Under the pieces are notes generated by a model. It worked only from the letters and a program-made list of their open reading frames with translations, did not search any database and was not told the DNA's origin. A program made the translations under genes and the position numbers. From Methylobacterium sp. NMS14P (GTDB lineage: Bacteria; Pseudomonadota; Alphaproteobacteria; Rhizobiales; Beijerinckiaceae), in NCBI RefSeq assembly GCF_028583545.1, contig NZ_CP087106.1:3642501-3706500 (forward strand): 64,000 nucleotides of DNA, given 5' to 3'. This document shows, in pieces, positions 8,323-16,742 of the stretch. Position 1 is the first letter of the stretch. Every line of letters begins with the position of its first letter.

Positions 8323-9554
8323 TCAGGCCTGCGCGTTCGGACGGCGCATCGCGAAGCCGAACACCCAGAGGGACAGGCCGAGATTGATCGCCGCCACGGC
8401 CAGCATCACCTCCAGCAGCGGCAGGAGGCCGAACTTTTCGGCGAGTAGCCGCAGGCCAGCGGGGTGATCGCCTGGCCAAGGAGCGGGAGGCGGGCGAGCC
8501 GGCCCATCGCCGCCGCGTACTCGCGCTGTCCGTAGAGCGCCAGCGGCAGCGTGCCCCGCACGACGGTGCGCATGCCGTTGCCGGCGCCGTAGAGCAGCAT
8601 CGCGAGCCACGCCATGGCCGGCGAAGTCGCCAGCAGCAGGAGCCCGAGCCCGACGCTGGCGCTCGACAGCAGCAGGGACCAAGCCGGATGGGCGCGGCGG
8701 CCGAGGGCGAGTTCGACCACGCGCACGCCGACCTGGGCGGGACCGATCAGGCCGGTCAGGGCCACCGTGGCGGTCGCGCCGACGCCCTGCGCCTGCAGCA
8801 GGTTGAGCAGTTGCACCGAGGCGGCGGTCATGATCATCGCCGCCATCGTGAAGGTCACGGCGAGCAGGCGCTCCGCCGGCAGGCGCGCCGCCTCGGCCGA
8901 ACCGGCCGGCGCGTAGGGCCGGGGTGATACCGCGGGCTCGACCGCTACCCTCCGCGCCGGCAGGGCCCAGGCGAAGAGCGGGACCACGAGGGTCACGGCT
9001 AGGATCGCGTAGGTGAGGCAGGCCCCGCGCCAGCCGACCTGATCGACCAGGAACCGCGTCGCCGGCCAGCACAGCGAGACCGCGAAGCCCGACGAGATCG
9101 CGATCTGGGTCATCGCCCCGCGGGCGTTGGCGCCGTAGGCCTGGCCGATCGCCGCGAAGAGCGGGTCGTAGAGTGCGGCCGACATGCCGAGACCGGCGAC
9201 CACCCAGGCGAGCAGGAAAACCGGCAGGGTCTGCGCGAGCGCCATCAGCACGAGGCCGGCCGCGATGATCGTGGCGCCGGCGGCCAGGACCGGCCGCCCG
9301 CCGTGGCGCCGGATCATGCGGCCGACGAACGGCGCCGGCAGGCCCGACACGAAGATCGCCAGCGAGAGCGCGCCCACCACCATCGCCTGCGGCCAGCCGG
9401 TCTCGGCGACGATCGGGTCCGAGACGACCGCGGTGAGGAAGAACGTGCCGCCCCACAGGACGATCTGCGTCACGCCGAGGGCGGTGTTGCCGGCGATGGT
9501 CGGACGCGGCGCCTCGGGCCGCTCGGGACTGCGCGCGGATGGGGCGCCGGGCAC
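8323..9554 (-). pseudogene. MFS transporter broken by a -1 frameshift near 8447
   Basis: From a GTG at 9554 the frame reads a 12-helix MFS permease (VTQIVLWGGTFFLTAVV, then GWRGACLTYAILAV, then LPLALYGQREYAAAMGRL) as far as LGQAITPLACG. It then switches to nonsense ending at 8406. The other frame picks up at once with LLAEKFGLLPLLEVML and runs to a stop at 8323, giving a normal C-terminal helix. The total, 1232 bp, is one base short of a multiple of three. The start is uncertain; GGAG lies 11 bp before the GTG. The cause is a natural mutation or a sequencing error in a GC-rich run; with one base restored the gene looks intact. Confidence 0.8.
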
Positions 9555-9929
9555 GATGATGATGTCTCCGTTGTGTTGAATTCGAAGCGGCAAGGCTTGC
9601 GCATCCCTAGCGCGCCACCGGGCCCCGCAGCCCCGCGATCCTTGATCTGCAGCCGTGCACGGGCCTCGGAGCCCGATGCCGGCCGGCCTCAGAGCACTGC
9701 CCGCCGAAGCGGCCAGCGGCTCGGCGCGAGAGCGCGTCGAAACAGAGGCATGTGGACCGCGAGGCACGCTCCGGCCACGGGACACGACAGCGGCGCCATC
9801 GTCACAGAATGAGGCGCGGGTCCCCTCTCCCGCGCGGGAGAGGGACAGGGTGAGGGACGAGAACTGTCCGGAAGAAGCTCGACCCGAACGCACGTTCATC
9901 GCGCGCTCGGTCCTGAGCCTTCCCGCCCC
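9555..9929. other. Intergenic region between the broken MFS gene and iclR-type gene
   Basis: No credible gene. The open frames here have the composition of antisense shadows. The right half is occupied by the paired REP-like palindromes described separately; the left part (9555-9820) must hold the MFS promoter, but I see no clear motif. Confidence 0.6.
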
Positions 9930-9960
9930 TCACCCCGACCCTCTCCCGCTCGGGAGAGGC
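9823..9960. repeat. BIME-like pair of inverted REP palindromes
   Basis: Unit 1 begins with a perfect 22-bp palindrome at 9823-9844 (CCCTCTCCCGC|GCGGGAGAGGG) followed by ACAGGGTGAGGG. Unit 2 at 9926-9960 is the same unit in the opposite orientation; its reverse complement reads CTCTCCCGAGCGGGAGAGGG and then TCGGGGTGAGGGG. About 70 bp of unique DNA separates them. This head-to-head arrangement is that of bacterial interspersed mosaic elements. Unit 2 overlaps the 3' end of the IclR gene. RNA from either strand would form strong hairpins, so it may also end transcription. Confidence 0.8.
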
Positions 9961-10829
9961 AGCCTGTCGCGCCCATCCGGGCCGTCCGCGCGGCTGTCGT
10001 GGACCGTGTCCTCCGGCAGGAACCGCGCGACCGCGTCGTGGATCGTCGCGGCGATCTCCGCTTCCCGGCGCTCGAACTCGTCGAGCAGGCCGGACACGGC
10101 CACCGCCAGCGGGCGGCCCCGGCTGTCGATGCGCCTGGGCAGCGGGACCGCGATCGAGCCGGCGCCCGGCGTGACGAGGCCGCGGGAGAAGAAGTGCCCG
10201 TCCCGCCGCAGCCGCGCCAGGTTGGCCAGGACCGCCGCGAGCGCGATCGGCGGCTGTTCGGCCGGCGCCTCGGCGTTGGTGCGGCGGACCAGCGGACCGA
10301 TCTCGGCCTCCGGGCTGTCGGCGAGGAGCGCGGTGCCGGTGGCCGACCAGACGACGAGGCGGCGCGTCCCGGGCGGGACGTGGAAGCGCATGGCGGTGCG
10401 CGCCTGCAGGACGTGGACGTATTGCGAGAAGATCGCGTTGCGCGCGGCGAGGATCACCGTGCCACCCGTGCGCTCCGACAGGTGCTCGAGCATCCGCACG
10501 AGGCTGCCGTCGCGCACCGGCCCCTTGTCGAGCCACGCGCCGAGGAGCGCCACCCGGGGCGACGGCAGGAAGCTGCGGCTCGCCGGGTCGTAGTCGAGGT
10601 AGCCGAGGCGCACGAGGCTCTTCAGGAGCACCGAGGTCGAGGATTGCGGAACGCTCAGCCGCTCGGCGATCTCGGAGACCCGGGCCTCGCGCTGGATCTC
10701 ATCGAACAGCTCCAGGATCTGGAGCACCCGTCCGGCGGACTTCACCAGGGTCAGATCCGAGCCGGCGGGATCCGCCCCCACCGTGAGGTCCGTGGACGCG
10801 GCGCCCCGTTCACCGATGCGCTCACCCAT
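9930..10829 (-). CDS. IclR-family transcriptional regulator
   Basis: The 299 residues have an N-terminal winged helix (about 30-90: LVKSAGRVLQILELFDEI, then VSEIAERLSVPQSSTSVLLK) and a C-terminal GAF-like effector domain (RRLVVWSATGTALLAD, then GAGSIAVPLPRR). IclR proteins control catabolic operons and respond to small acids. It is divergent from the acyl-CoA/TRAP operon starting at 11148, its probable target. The last residues (RLPLPSGRGSG) are encoded by the REP-like palindrome, so the C-terminus has been extended or replaced by the repeat. Confidence 0.88.
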   Translation of the reverse strand: MGERIGERGAASTDLTVGADPAGSDLTLVKSAGRVLQILELFDEIQREARVSEIAERLSVPQSSTSVLLKSLVRLGYLDYDPASRSFLPSPRVALLGAWLDKGPVRDGSLVRMLEHLSERTGGTVILAARNAIFSQYVHVLQARTAMRFHVPPGTRRLVVWSATGTALLADSPEAEIGPLVRRTNAEAPAEQPPIALAAVLANLARLRRDGHFFSRGLVTPGAGSIAVPLPRRIDSRGRPLAVAVSGLLDEFERREAEIAATIHDAVARFLPEDTVHDSRADGPDGRDRLPLPSGRGSG

Positions 10830-11147
10830 GCCCGACCCCGCGAAACGGCGATTCCGGAAGCCGCACGGCTCGCGACGGCACTGGTCTTACCCGCGCGGAT
10901 CCGTCCCGATCGCGGCGCATCGCTGTCGCAGCTCCCCTCTGCCGCGGCGCGAGCCCGAATGCCGCCTGCCGGCAGTATAGCGCCTGCATGATCGGCGCCT
11001 CCCATCACACATGTGATATTCTTCAGCAGAAGGGCGATGGCGGTTGAAGCCGGGTCCGCGCTCTGCCCTACTCGTCCGCGGTGTCGGCTCCGTCTGATGG
11101 ACCGGCACCGGGAGACCGCGCGGCAAGCGCGGCCCTGTTCGGGAGGA
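10830..11147. other. Divergent promoter region between iclR-type gene and acyl-CoA/TRAP operon
   Basis: No gene of its own; open frames entering it from 11013 lack a ribosome site until 11148. It must carry both promoters. The only clear motif is the inverted repeat at 11004-11017. Confidence 0.6.
11004..11017. promoter_or_regulatory. Candidate IclR operator
   Basis: The sequence has 6-bp arms ATCACA and TGTGAT around a CA centre, a short perfect inverted repeat. It lies in the space between the IclR gene and the operon it faces, about 130 bp before the first plus-strand start. IclR proteins bind short palindromes in such positions. No experimental consensus supports this particular site. 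Confidence 0.35.
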
Positions 11148-12164
11148 ATGCCGATGCCGATCCGCCACGCGGCCGTCGCCGCGCGCCTCCTCGTCGCCGC
11201 GCTGACGCTTCCGGCCCTCGGAGCGGTGGCACGGGCCGAGACCGCCTCCGTCCGCATCGGCCTCCAGTACGGCTTGGTCTACCTGCCGGTGATGATCGCG
11301 CAGAGCGAGGGGCTGTTCGACAAGCGCGCCAAGGAAGCCGGGCTCGACGGCCTGACCGTGACGCTGACCCGCTTCAGCGGCTCGACGGCGATGAACGACG
11401 CGCTGCTGTCCGACAGCGTCGAGCTCGGCACCCTCGGCTCGGCCGGCGCCCTGATCGCCTGGGACAAGACCCGCGGGCGCCAGCAGATCAAGAGCCTGAC
11501 CGCCCTGAGCTCGGTCGTCTACACGCTGTTCACCGGCAAGCCCGGCGTCGCCGCGCTGAAGGACTTCACCTTCGGCGACAAGGTCGCGGTCCCGGCCTTC
11601 AACTCGCCCCAGGCGATCCTGCTGCGGGTCGCGGCGGCGCAGCAGCTCGGCGATTCCGCCAAGGCCGACGCGCTGATGGTGAGCCTGCCCCATCCGGACG
11701 CCACCGCGGCGATGCGCGCCGGACAGGGCATCGCCGGCTACTTCGCGACGCCGCCGTTCACGCAGGTCCTGCAGGCGGATCCCAAGATCCGGACGGTCAT
11801 GACCTCGACCGGCCTGATCGGCAGCGGCGACATCACCGCCGCGACCCTGAACGCCAAGCAGGGCTTCGTCGACGCGAACCCGAAGGTCGCTCAGGCGATC
11901 CGCGCCGGGATGGAGGACGCGGTCGCGCTGATCCGCAGCGACCCCAAGCGTGCGGCGACGATCTACCTCGCCTCCGAGCAGGTGCAGATCGACCGCGCGC
12001 AGGTCGAGACGATCCTGACCGACGGCTCCATCGTCTACGACGTCGCCCCGAAGGGCATGGTCAACCTCGCCAAGGCGATGGCGGCGCAGGGCTTCCTGCG
12101 GAAGGTGCCGGGCGACTGGCAGGAGATCTTCTTCCCCGGCCTCGAGGGCCGCGACGGGAGCTGA
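11148..12164 (+). CDS. NMT1/SsuA-like periplasmic solute-binding protein
   Basis: The 338-residue product begins with a signal peptide (RLLVAALTLPALGAVARA). The mature part shows the nitrate/sulfonate/taurine-binding pattern: SVRIGLQYGLVYLPVMIAQS, then EGLFDKRAKEAG and ALLSDSVELGTLGSAG. I start at 11148, where GGGAGG lies 2 bp before ATG (or the second ATG at 11154). Such proteins normally serve an ABC importer, yet no permease or ATPase gene is adjacent; the operon continues with enzymes and a TRAP transporter. It may deliver substrate to a distant transporter or act as a sensor. Confidence 0.82.
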   Translation: MPMPIRHAAVAARLLVAALTLPALGAVARAETASVRIGLQYGLVYLPVMIAQSEGLFDKRAKEAGLDGLTVTLTRFSGSTAMNDALLSDSVELGTLGSAGALIAWDKTRGRQQIKSLTALSSVVYTLFTGKPGVAALKDFTFGDKVAVPAFNSPQAILLRVAAAQQLGDSAKADALMVSLPHPDATAAMRAGQGIAGYFATPPFTQVLQADPKIRTVMTSTGLIGSGDITAATLNAKQGFVDANPKVAQAIRAGMEDAVALIRSDPKRAATIYLASEQVQIDRAQVETILTDGSIVYDVAPKGMVNLAKAMAAQGFLRKVPGDWQEIFFPGLEGRDGS

Positions 12165-12225
12165 GCGGCGCCGGTTCCGCGTCGCCCGCACGTCCCGCCG
12201 CTCACGGAGCCCCCACGGAGCCCCG

Positions 12226-13377
12226 ATGCACAGCTTCCGCTTCAGCGCCGAGCCGCTCCCGCCCGAGGCCGAGGCCGCGCGCGCCTCCGTCCGCGCCTTC
12301 CTCGACGCGGAACGGGCGGCCGGGCATTTCGTGCCGCACCGGACCTCGTGGACGACCTTCGACGCCGCCTTCAGCCGTCGCGCCGGGGCGGCGGGCCTCA
12401 TCGGCCTGACCCTGCCGGAGGCCTATGGCGGCCACGGCCGCTCCGGCCTCGTCCGCTTCGTCGTCACCGAGGAGATGCTGGCGGCGGGCGCCCCCTGCGG
12501 CGCGCACTGGATCGCCGACCGCCAGTCCGGCCCGCAGATCCTGCGGCACGGCACCGAGGCGGCCAAGCGGGCGATCCTGCCGCGCATCTGCCGGGGCGAC
12601 TGCGCCTTCGGCATCGGCATGAGCGAGCCGAATTCCGGCTCGGACCTCGCCGCCGTGCGGACCCGCGCGGTGCGCGACGGCGACGATTGGGTGATCAACG
12701 GCTCCAAGATCTGGACGACGAACGCCCATCAGGTCGACTACCTGCTGGCCCTGGTGCGGACCGGGGAGCCCGGGCCGGACCGGCACGGCGGGCTGACCCA
12801 GTTCATCGTCGACATGGCGGCGCCGGGGGTGACGGTGCGGCCGATCCTCGACCTGTCGGGCCACCACGAGTTCAACGAGGTGTTCTTCACCGACTACCGC
12901 GTCCCCGACGCGATGCGGGTCGGTGCCGAGGGCGCGGGCTGGGGTCTCGTCACGGAGGAACTCGCCTTCGAGCGCTCGGGCCCCGACCGCTTCCTGTCGG
13001 ATTACCGGCTGCTCGTCGAACTCGTCGACCGGATCGGGCCGGAGCCGGACCGGTTCCAGGCGGTCGAGACCGGGCGGATGGTGGCGCAGCTCACCGCGCT
13101 GCTGGGCATGTCGGCCTCGGTGGCCCGCCTCCTCGACCAGGGCGTCGTGCCGGGCGTCGAGGCGGCGCTCGTCAAGGATGTCGGCAACGGCTTCGAGCGC
13201 GCGGTGCCGGAGATCGCCCGGCGCCTCGTGCCGGTCGAGCCGAGCCTCACCGTGCAGGGCGACGCCTTCCGAGAGGCGCTGGGCGGCGTGACCCTGCGGG
13301 CACCCTCCTTCACGCTGCGCGGCGGGACCCGCGAGGTCCTGCGCGGCGTCATAGCCCGGGGGCTGGGGCTGCGATGA
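12226..13377 (+). CDS. Acyl-CoA dehydrogenase (catalytic-type subunit)
   Basis: The 383 residues have the full acyl-CoA dehydrogenase layout: N-terminal helices, the middle beta domain with GIGMSEPNSGSDLAAVRTRA and WVINGSKIWTTNAHQVDY, and the C-terminal helices ending in LRGGTREVLRGVIARGLGL. The glutamate in LAFERSG fits the isovaleryl/long-chain-type catalytic base by eye; the usual YEGT glutamate is replaced by glycine. It is FAD-dependent. It overlaps the next gene by 4 bp (ATGA), which also encodes an acyl-CoA dehydrogenase, suggesting a heteromer. Confidence 0.9.
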   Translation: MHSFRFSAEPLPPEAEAARASVRAFLDAERAAGHFVPHRTSWTTFDAAFSRRAGAAGLIGLTLPEAYGGHGRSGLVRFVVTEEMLAAGAPCGAHWIADRQSGPQILRHGTEAAKRAILPRICRGDCAFGIGMSEPNSGSDLAAVRTRAVRDGDDWVINGSKIWTTNAHQVDYLLALVRTGEPGPDRHGGLTQFIVDMAAPGVTVRPILDLSGHHEFNEVFFTDYRVPDAMRVGAEGAGWGLVTEELAFERSGPDRFLSDYRLLVELVDRIGPEPDRFQAVETGRMVAQLTALLGMSASVARLLDQGVVPGVEAALVKDVGNGFERAVPEIARRLVPVEPSLTVQGDAFREALGGVTLRAPSFTLRGGTREVLRGVIARGLGLR

Positions 13378-14498
13378 GCCGGACGGACCACGCCGAGGCC
13401 GGCGACGCGGTCGACGGGATCGTCCTCGATCAGGTCGAGCGTCTGCTCGCCCAGCACCTCACGCCGGCGCTGCTGGCGGCGTGCGACGGTGCCGCGGGCG
13501 CGGCCGCCTGGCCGGCGGATCTCTGGGCCGCGCTCGCCGAGAGCGGCCTGCCGCTGGCGCTGGTGCCCGAGGCGGAGGGCGGGATCGGCCTCACCGCCAC
13601 GACCGCGGCCCAGTTGATCCGGCGATGCGGCCGGGCCGCCCTCCCCTTGCCGCTGCCGGAGACCGTCGCCGGCGCGGCGCTCTGGGCTGCCGCGGGGGGA
13701 CAGGCGGGCGACGACGCCCTGTCGCTGGTCCCGGGCGGCAGTCCCGTGCGGATCGCGCCGCACGCGGACGGCTTCGTCCTGGACGGAAGGGCCGCGCAGG
13801 TGCCCTGGGGCGGTTCGGTCCCCGCCCTGCTCCTCGACGCCGTCGACGCGGCCGGCGTCCCGCATCTCGTCCGGGTCACCGCGCCTGGCACGCTCCGCGA
13901 CACGCACCACGATCTCGCGGGCGAGCCGCGCGACACGCTCGACCTGACCGGCCGCACCGTCCCGGCCGACGATGTCCGCACCGCGCCGGGCTGGGCCGCC
14001 GAAGCGGGCGTGCCGTCCGTCGATTCCGTCGGCGCCTGGGTCCGGGCGCAGCAGATGGTCGGCGCCCTGGAGACCTGCCTCGGCTCCGCCCTCGATCACG
14101 CCCAGGAGCGGCAGCAGTTCGGCCGGCCGCTCGCCAAGTTCCAGGCGATCCAGCACATGCTGGCCGAGGCCGCGGGCCACGTCGCGGCGGCGACCGCGGC
14201 CGCCGATCTCGCGGCCGCCTGCTGGAGCGACCCGCGCTTCGTCCTCGCCACCGCCGTCGCGAAGGCGCGCTGCGGCGAGGCGGCGGGGCACGTCGCGGCG
14301 ATCGGCCATCAAATCCACGGCGCCATGGGCTTCACCCAGGAGCACCCGCTCCACCGCGCGACGCGGCGGCTCTGGTCCTGGCGCGACGAGTTCGGATCCG
14401 ACGCCCTCTGGCAGGAGCGGATCGGGCGCGCGGTCTGCGCCGGCGGCGGCGCGGCCCTCTGGCCGATGCTGGTCCGGCTCCGCGGCGGCGCCGGCTGA
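13374..14498 (+). CDS. Acyl-CoA dehydrogenase-like protein (probable partner subunit)
   Basis: The 374 residues keep the C-terminal acyl-CoA dehydrogenase domain (QERQQFGRPLAKFQAIQHML, then IHGAMGFTQEHPLHRATRR). The middle beta domain is degenerate: no SEPxxGSD motif and no WxxNGxKxxIT. Pairs of one complete and one degenerate subunit form alpha2-beta2 dehydrogenases in steroid and pimeloyl-CoA breakdown. Here the genes overlap by 4 bp, so the same architecture is likely. The FAD-binding arginine/glutamine stretch is present. Confidence 0.85.
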   Translation: MSRTDHAEAGDAVDGIVLDQVERLLAQHLTPALLAACDGAAGAAAWPADLWAALAESGLPLALVPEAEGGIGLTATTAAQLIRRCGRAALPLPLPETVAGAALWAAAGGQAGDDALSLVPGGSPVRIAPHADGFVLDGRAAQVPWGGSVPALLLDAVDAAGVPHLVRVTAPGTLRDTHHDLAGEPRDTLDLTGRTVPADDVRTAPGWAAEAGVPSVDSVGAWVRAQQMVGALETCLGSALDHAQERQQFGRPLAKFQAIQHMLAEAAGHVAAATAAADLAAACWSDPRFVLATAVAKARCGEAAGHVAAIGHQIHGAMGFTQEHPLHRATRRLWSWRDEFGSDALWQERIGRAVCAGGGAALWPMLVRLRGGAG

Positions 14499-14499
14499 G

Positions 14500-15771
14500 A
14501 TGGGAGACCTGTGCGTGCCGGATCACCCCGTCGAGACCCACCCCGCCGAGACGAACACGGCCGGCCCGCTGGCGGGCGTGCGGGTCGTCGACCTGACCAG
14601 CGTGATCATGGGGCCCTCGGCGACGCATATCCTGGCCGATCTCGGCGCCGACGTGATCAAGGTCGAGACGCCGGAAGGCGATTCCTTCCGGCATTACCGG
14701 CCCGCCCGGGGCGCCGGGATGGGCGGCAACTTCCTGCACCTCAACCGCAACAAGCGCAGTGTCCGCCTCGACCTGAAGCGGCCGGCGGCGCGGGCCGCCC
14801 TCGACCGGCTGATCGTCACCGCGGACGTCTTCGTCCACTCCATGCGGCCCGACGCGATCCTGCGCCTGGGCTACGGCTACGAGCGCGTGCGCGCGCTCAA
14901 GCCCGACATCGTCTTCTGCGGCGCCTACGGGTTCGGGGCCGACGGCCCCTACGCCCACAAGGCGGCCTACGACGACCTGATCCAGGCGGGCTCCGGCCTC
15001 GCGGCCCTTCAGACAACAGTCACCGGCCAGCCCGGCTACCTGCCCACGGTGCTGTGCGACAAGATCGCCGGTCAGGCCATCGCCTGCGCGATCCTCGCCG
15101 CCCTCTACGAGCGCCGGGCCGGCGGCGGCGGGCAGGCGGTCGAGGTGCCGATGTTCGAGACGATGGTGGAGTTCAACTTCGTCGAGCACATGGTCGGCTA
15201 CGCCTTCGAGCCGCCGCTCGGTCCGCCGGGCTTCAACCGGGTCCTGAGCCCGCGGCGCAAGCCCTACCGGACCCGGGACGGCCACGCCTGCATCCTGCCC
15301 TACTCGGACCGGAACTGGCGCGACTTCTTCATCCATACCGGCCGGCTCGAATTCGTGGACGACCCGCGGTTCGCGCCGCTCGCCGTGCGGGTCGACAACA
15401 TCGAGATCCTCTACGCGCTCGTCGAGGAGGAGGCGCCGCGCAGGACCACCGCCGAGTGGGTGGCGTTCTGCGACTCGGTGAGCATCCCGTGCATGCCGGT
15501 CCTCGGCCTGGAGGACCTGCCGGAGGACGAGCACCTGAAGGCGGTGGGCTTCTTCGGCAGCGCCGAGCACCCGAGCGAGGGGCGCTACCGCACCATGCGC
15601 AGGCCGGTCTCGTTCAGCGGCAGCCGCTTCGCGATCCGCCGCCACGCCCCCCGGCACGGCGAGCACACCGCCGAAGTCCTGGCCGAGGCCGGGCTCGAGC
15701 CGGCGGAGATCGCCGCCCTGATCGACGCGCCGGACGATCTCGACACCGCGCCCCTGGAGGCCGCCCGATGA
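14500..15771 (+). CDS. CaiB/BaiF-family (class III) CoA-transferase
   Basis: The 423 residues open with the family pattern LAGVRVVDLTSVIMGPSAT, then LADLGADVIKVETPEGDSFR and LNRNKRSVRLDLKRP. The catalytic aspartate lies at about 158-159 in KAAYDDLIQAGSGL. It moves CoA between carboxylic acids, here probably activating the acid imported by the TRAP system for the dehydrogenases encoded just upstream. The ATG at 14500 has a weak ribosome site; a GTG at 14515 behind GGGAGA is an alternative. It overlaps the next gene by 4 bp. Confidence 0.9.
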   Translation: MGDLCVPDHPVETHPAETNTAGPLAGVRVVDLTSVIMGPSATHILADLGADVIKVETPEGDSFRHYRPARGAGMGGNFLHLNRNKRSVRLDLKRPAARAALDRLIVTADVFVHSMRPDAILRLGYGYERVRALKPDIVFCGAYGFGADGPYAHKAAYDDLIQAGSGLAALQTTVTGQPGYLPTVLCDKIAGQAIACAILAALYERRAGGGGQAVEVPMFETMVEFNFVEHMVGYAFEPPLGPPGFNRVLSPRRKPYRTRDGHACILPYSDRNWRDFFIHTGRLEFVDDPRFAPLAVRVDNIEILYALVEEEAPRRTTAEWVAFCDSVSIPCMPVLGLEDLPEDEHLKAVGFFGSAEHPSEGRYRTMRRPVSFSGSRFAIRRHAPRHGEHTAEVLAEAGLEPAEIAALIDAPDDLDTAPLEAAR

Positions 15772-16571
15772 GTGTTGAAGCCGAGACCCGAGACGCCGGC
15801 GAGGACCTGCTGTTCTCCGTCGCCGACGGGGTGGCGACCATCACGCTGAACCGCCCCGACCGGAAGAACGCCTTCACCTTCCCGATGATCGAGGCCTGGA
15901 CGGCGGCCCTGCAGCGCTGCCGCACCGACGCGGCGATCCGCGTCGTGGTGGTGACCGGCGCGGGCTCGGCCTTCTGCAGCGGCGGCGACATCGTCGAGAT
16001 GGGCGAGCGCCTCGACCAGCCGCCGGCCCGGCGCAAGGAGGAGCTCTACGGACGGATCCAGCGCATCCCGCTGACGCTGGAGGATCTCGACAAGCCGGTG
16101 ATCGCCGCCCTGAACGGCGTGGCCACCGGCGCGGGCCTCGACCTCGCCCTGATGTGCGACCTGCGCTTCGCGGCGCAGAGCGCCCGCTTCGCCGAGACCT
16201 ACGTGCGCGTCGGTCTCGTCCCCGGCGCGGGCGGCGCCCATTTCCTGCCCCGCCTCGTCGGGACCGCGAAGGCGCTGGAGCTGTTCTTCACCGGCGACTT
16301 CGTCGACGCCGACGAGGCGCTCCGGATCGGCCTCGTCAACGGCGTCCACGCCGACGCGGACCTGATGCCGGCCGTGGCGGCGCTCGCGCGCAAGATCGCC
16401 AAGGCGCCGCCGCTGACGCTGAGCCTGATCAAGCGGGCGGTCTACCAGGGGATGCGCAACGACCTGCGCACGAACCTCGACCTGATCTCCTCGCACTACG
16501 CCGTCGTCACCGCCACGCCCGAGCACCGGGAGGCGGTGCAGGCCTTCATCGGTGGGCGAGACAGGACCTGA
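15768..16571 (+). CDS. Enoyl-CoA hydratase/isomerase (crotonase) family protein
   Basis: The 267 residues show both oxyanion-hole segments (AFCSGGDIVEMG and NGVATGAGLDLALMCD) and the VGLVPGAGG loop. By eye, the first hydratase glutamate (E144 of rat mitochondrial enzyme) is a tyrosine in FAETYVRVGLVPGAGG, while the second (E164) is kept in ALELFFTG. That points to an isomerase or other crotonase reaction rather than plain hydration. It is the fifth gene of the operon, starting at an ATGA overlap with the CoA-transferase. Confidence 0.87.
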   Translation: MSVEAETRDAGEDLLFSVADGVATITLNRPDRKNAFTFPMIEAWTAALQRCRTDAAIRVVVVTGAGSAFCSGGDIVEMGERLDQPPARRKEELYGRIQRIPLTLEDLDKPVIAALNGVATGAGLDLALMCDLRFAAQSARFAETYVRVGLVPGAGGAHFLPRLVGTAKALELFFTGDFVDADEALRIGLVNGVHADADLMPAVAALARKIAKAPPLTLSLIKRAVYQGMRNDLRTNLDLISSHYAVVTATPEHREAVQAFIGGRDRT

Positions 16572-16742
16572 AGCGTCCGGGCCCGGTCCCGTTGTCGCCC
16601 GCATCAAGACAGAAACGTTCGGCGCGCGCGACATCTTCCCCCGGGCGTCGCACTTTCGCGCTTGTCGCCACCGCGCCCACCTGCAAGTCTATCCAAAATT
16701 CAATCCGCGCAACGACGCGGACCTAACGTCTGGGAGGACGCG

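Noticed and set aside
9303..9812. 169-codon plus-strand ORF crossing the MFS start and the gap
   Set aside because: No motif, no ribosome site, composition of a shadow.
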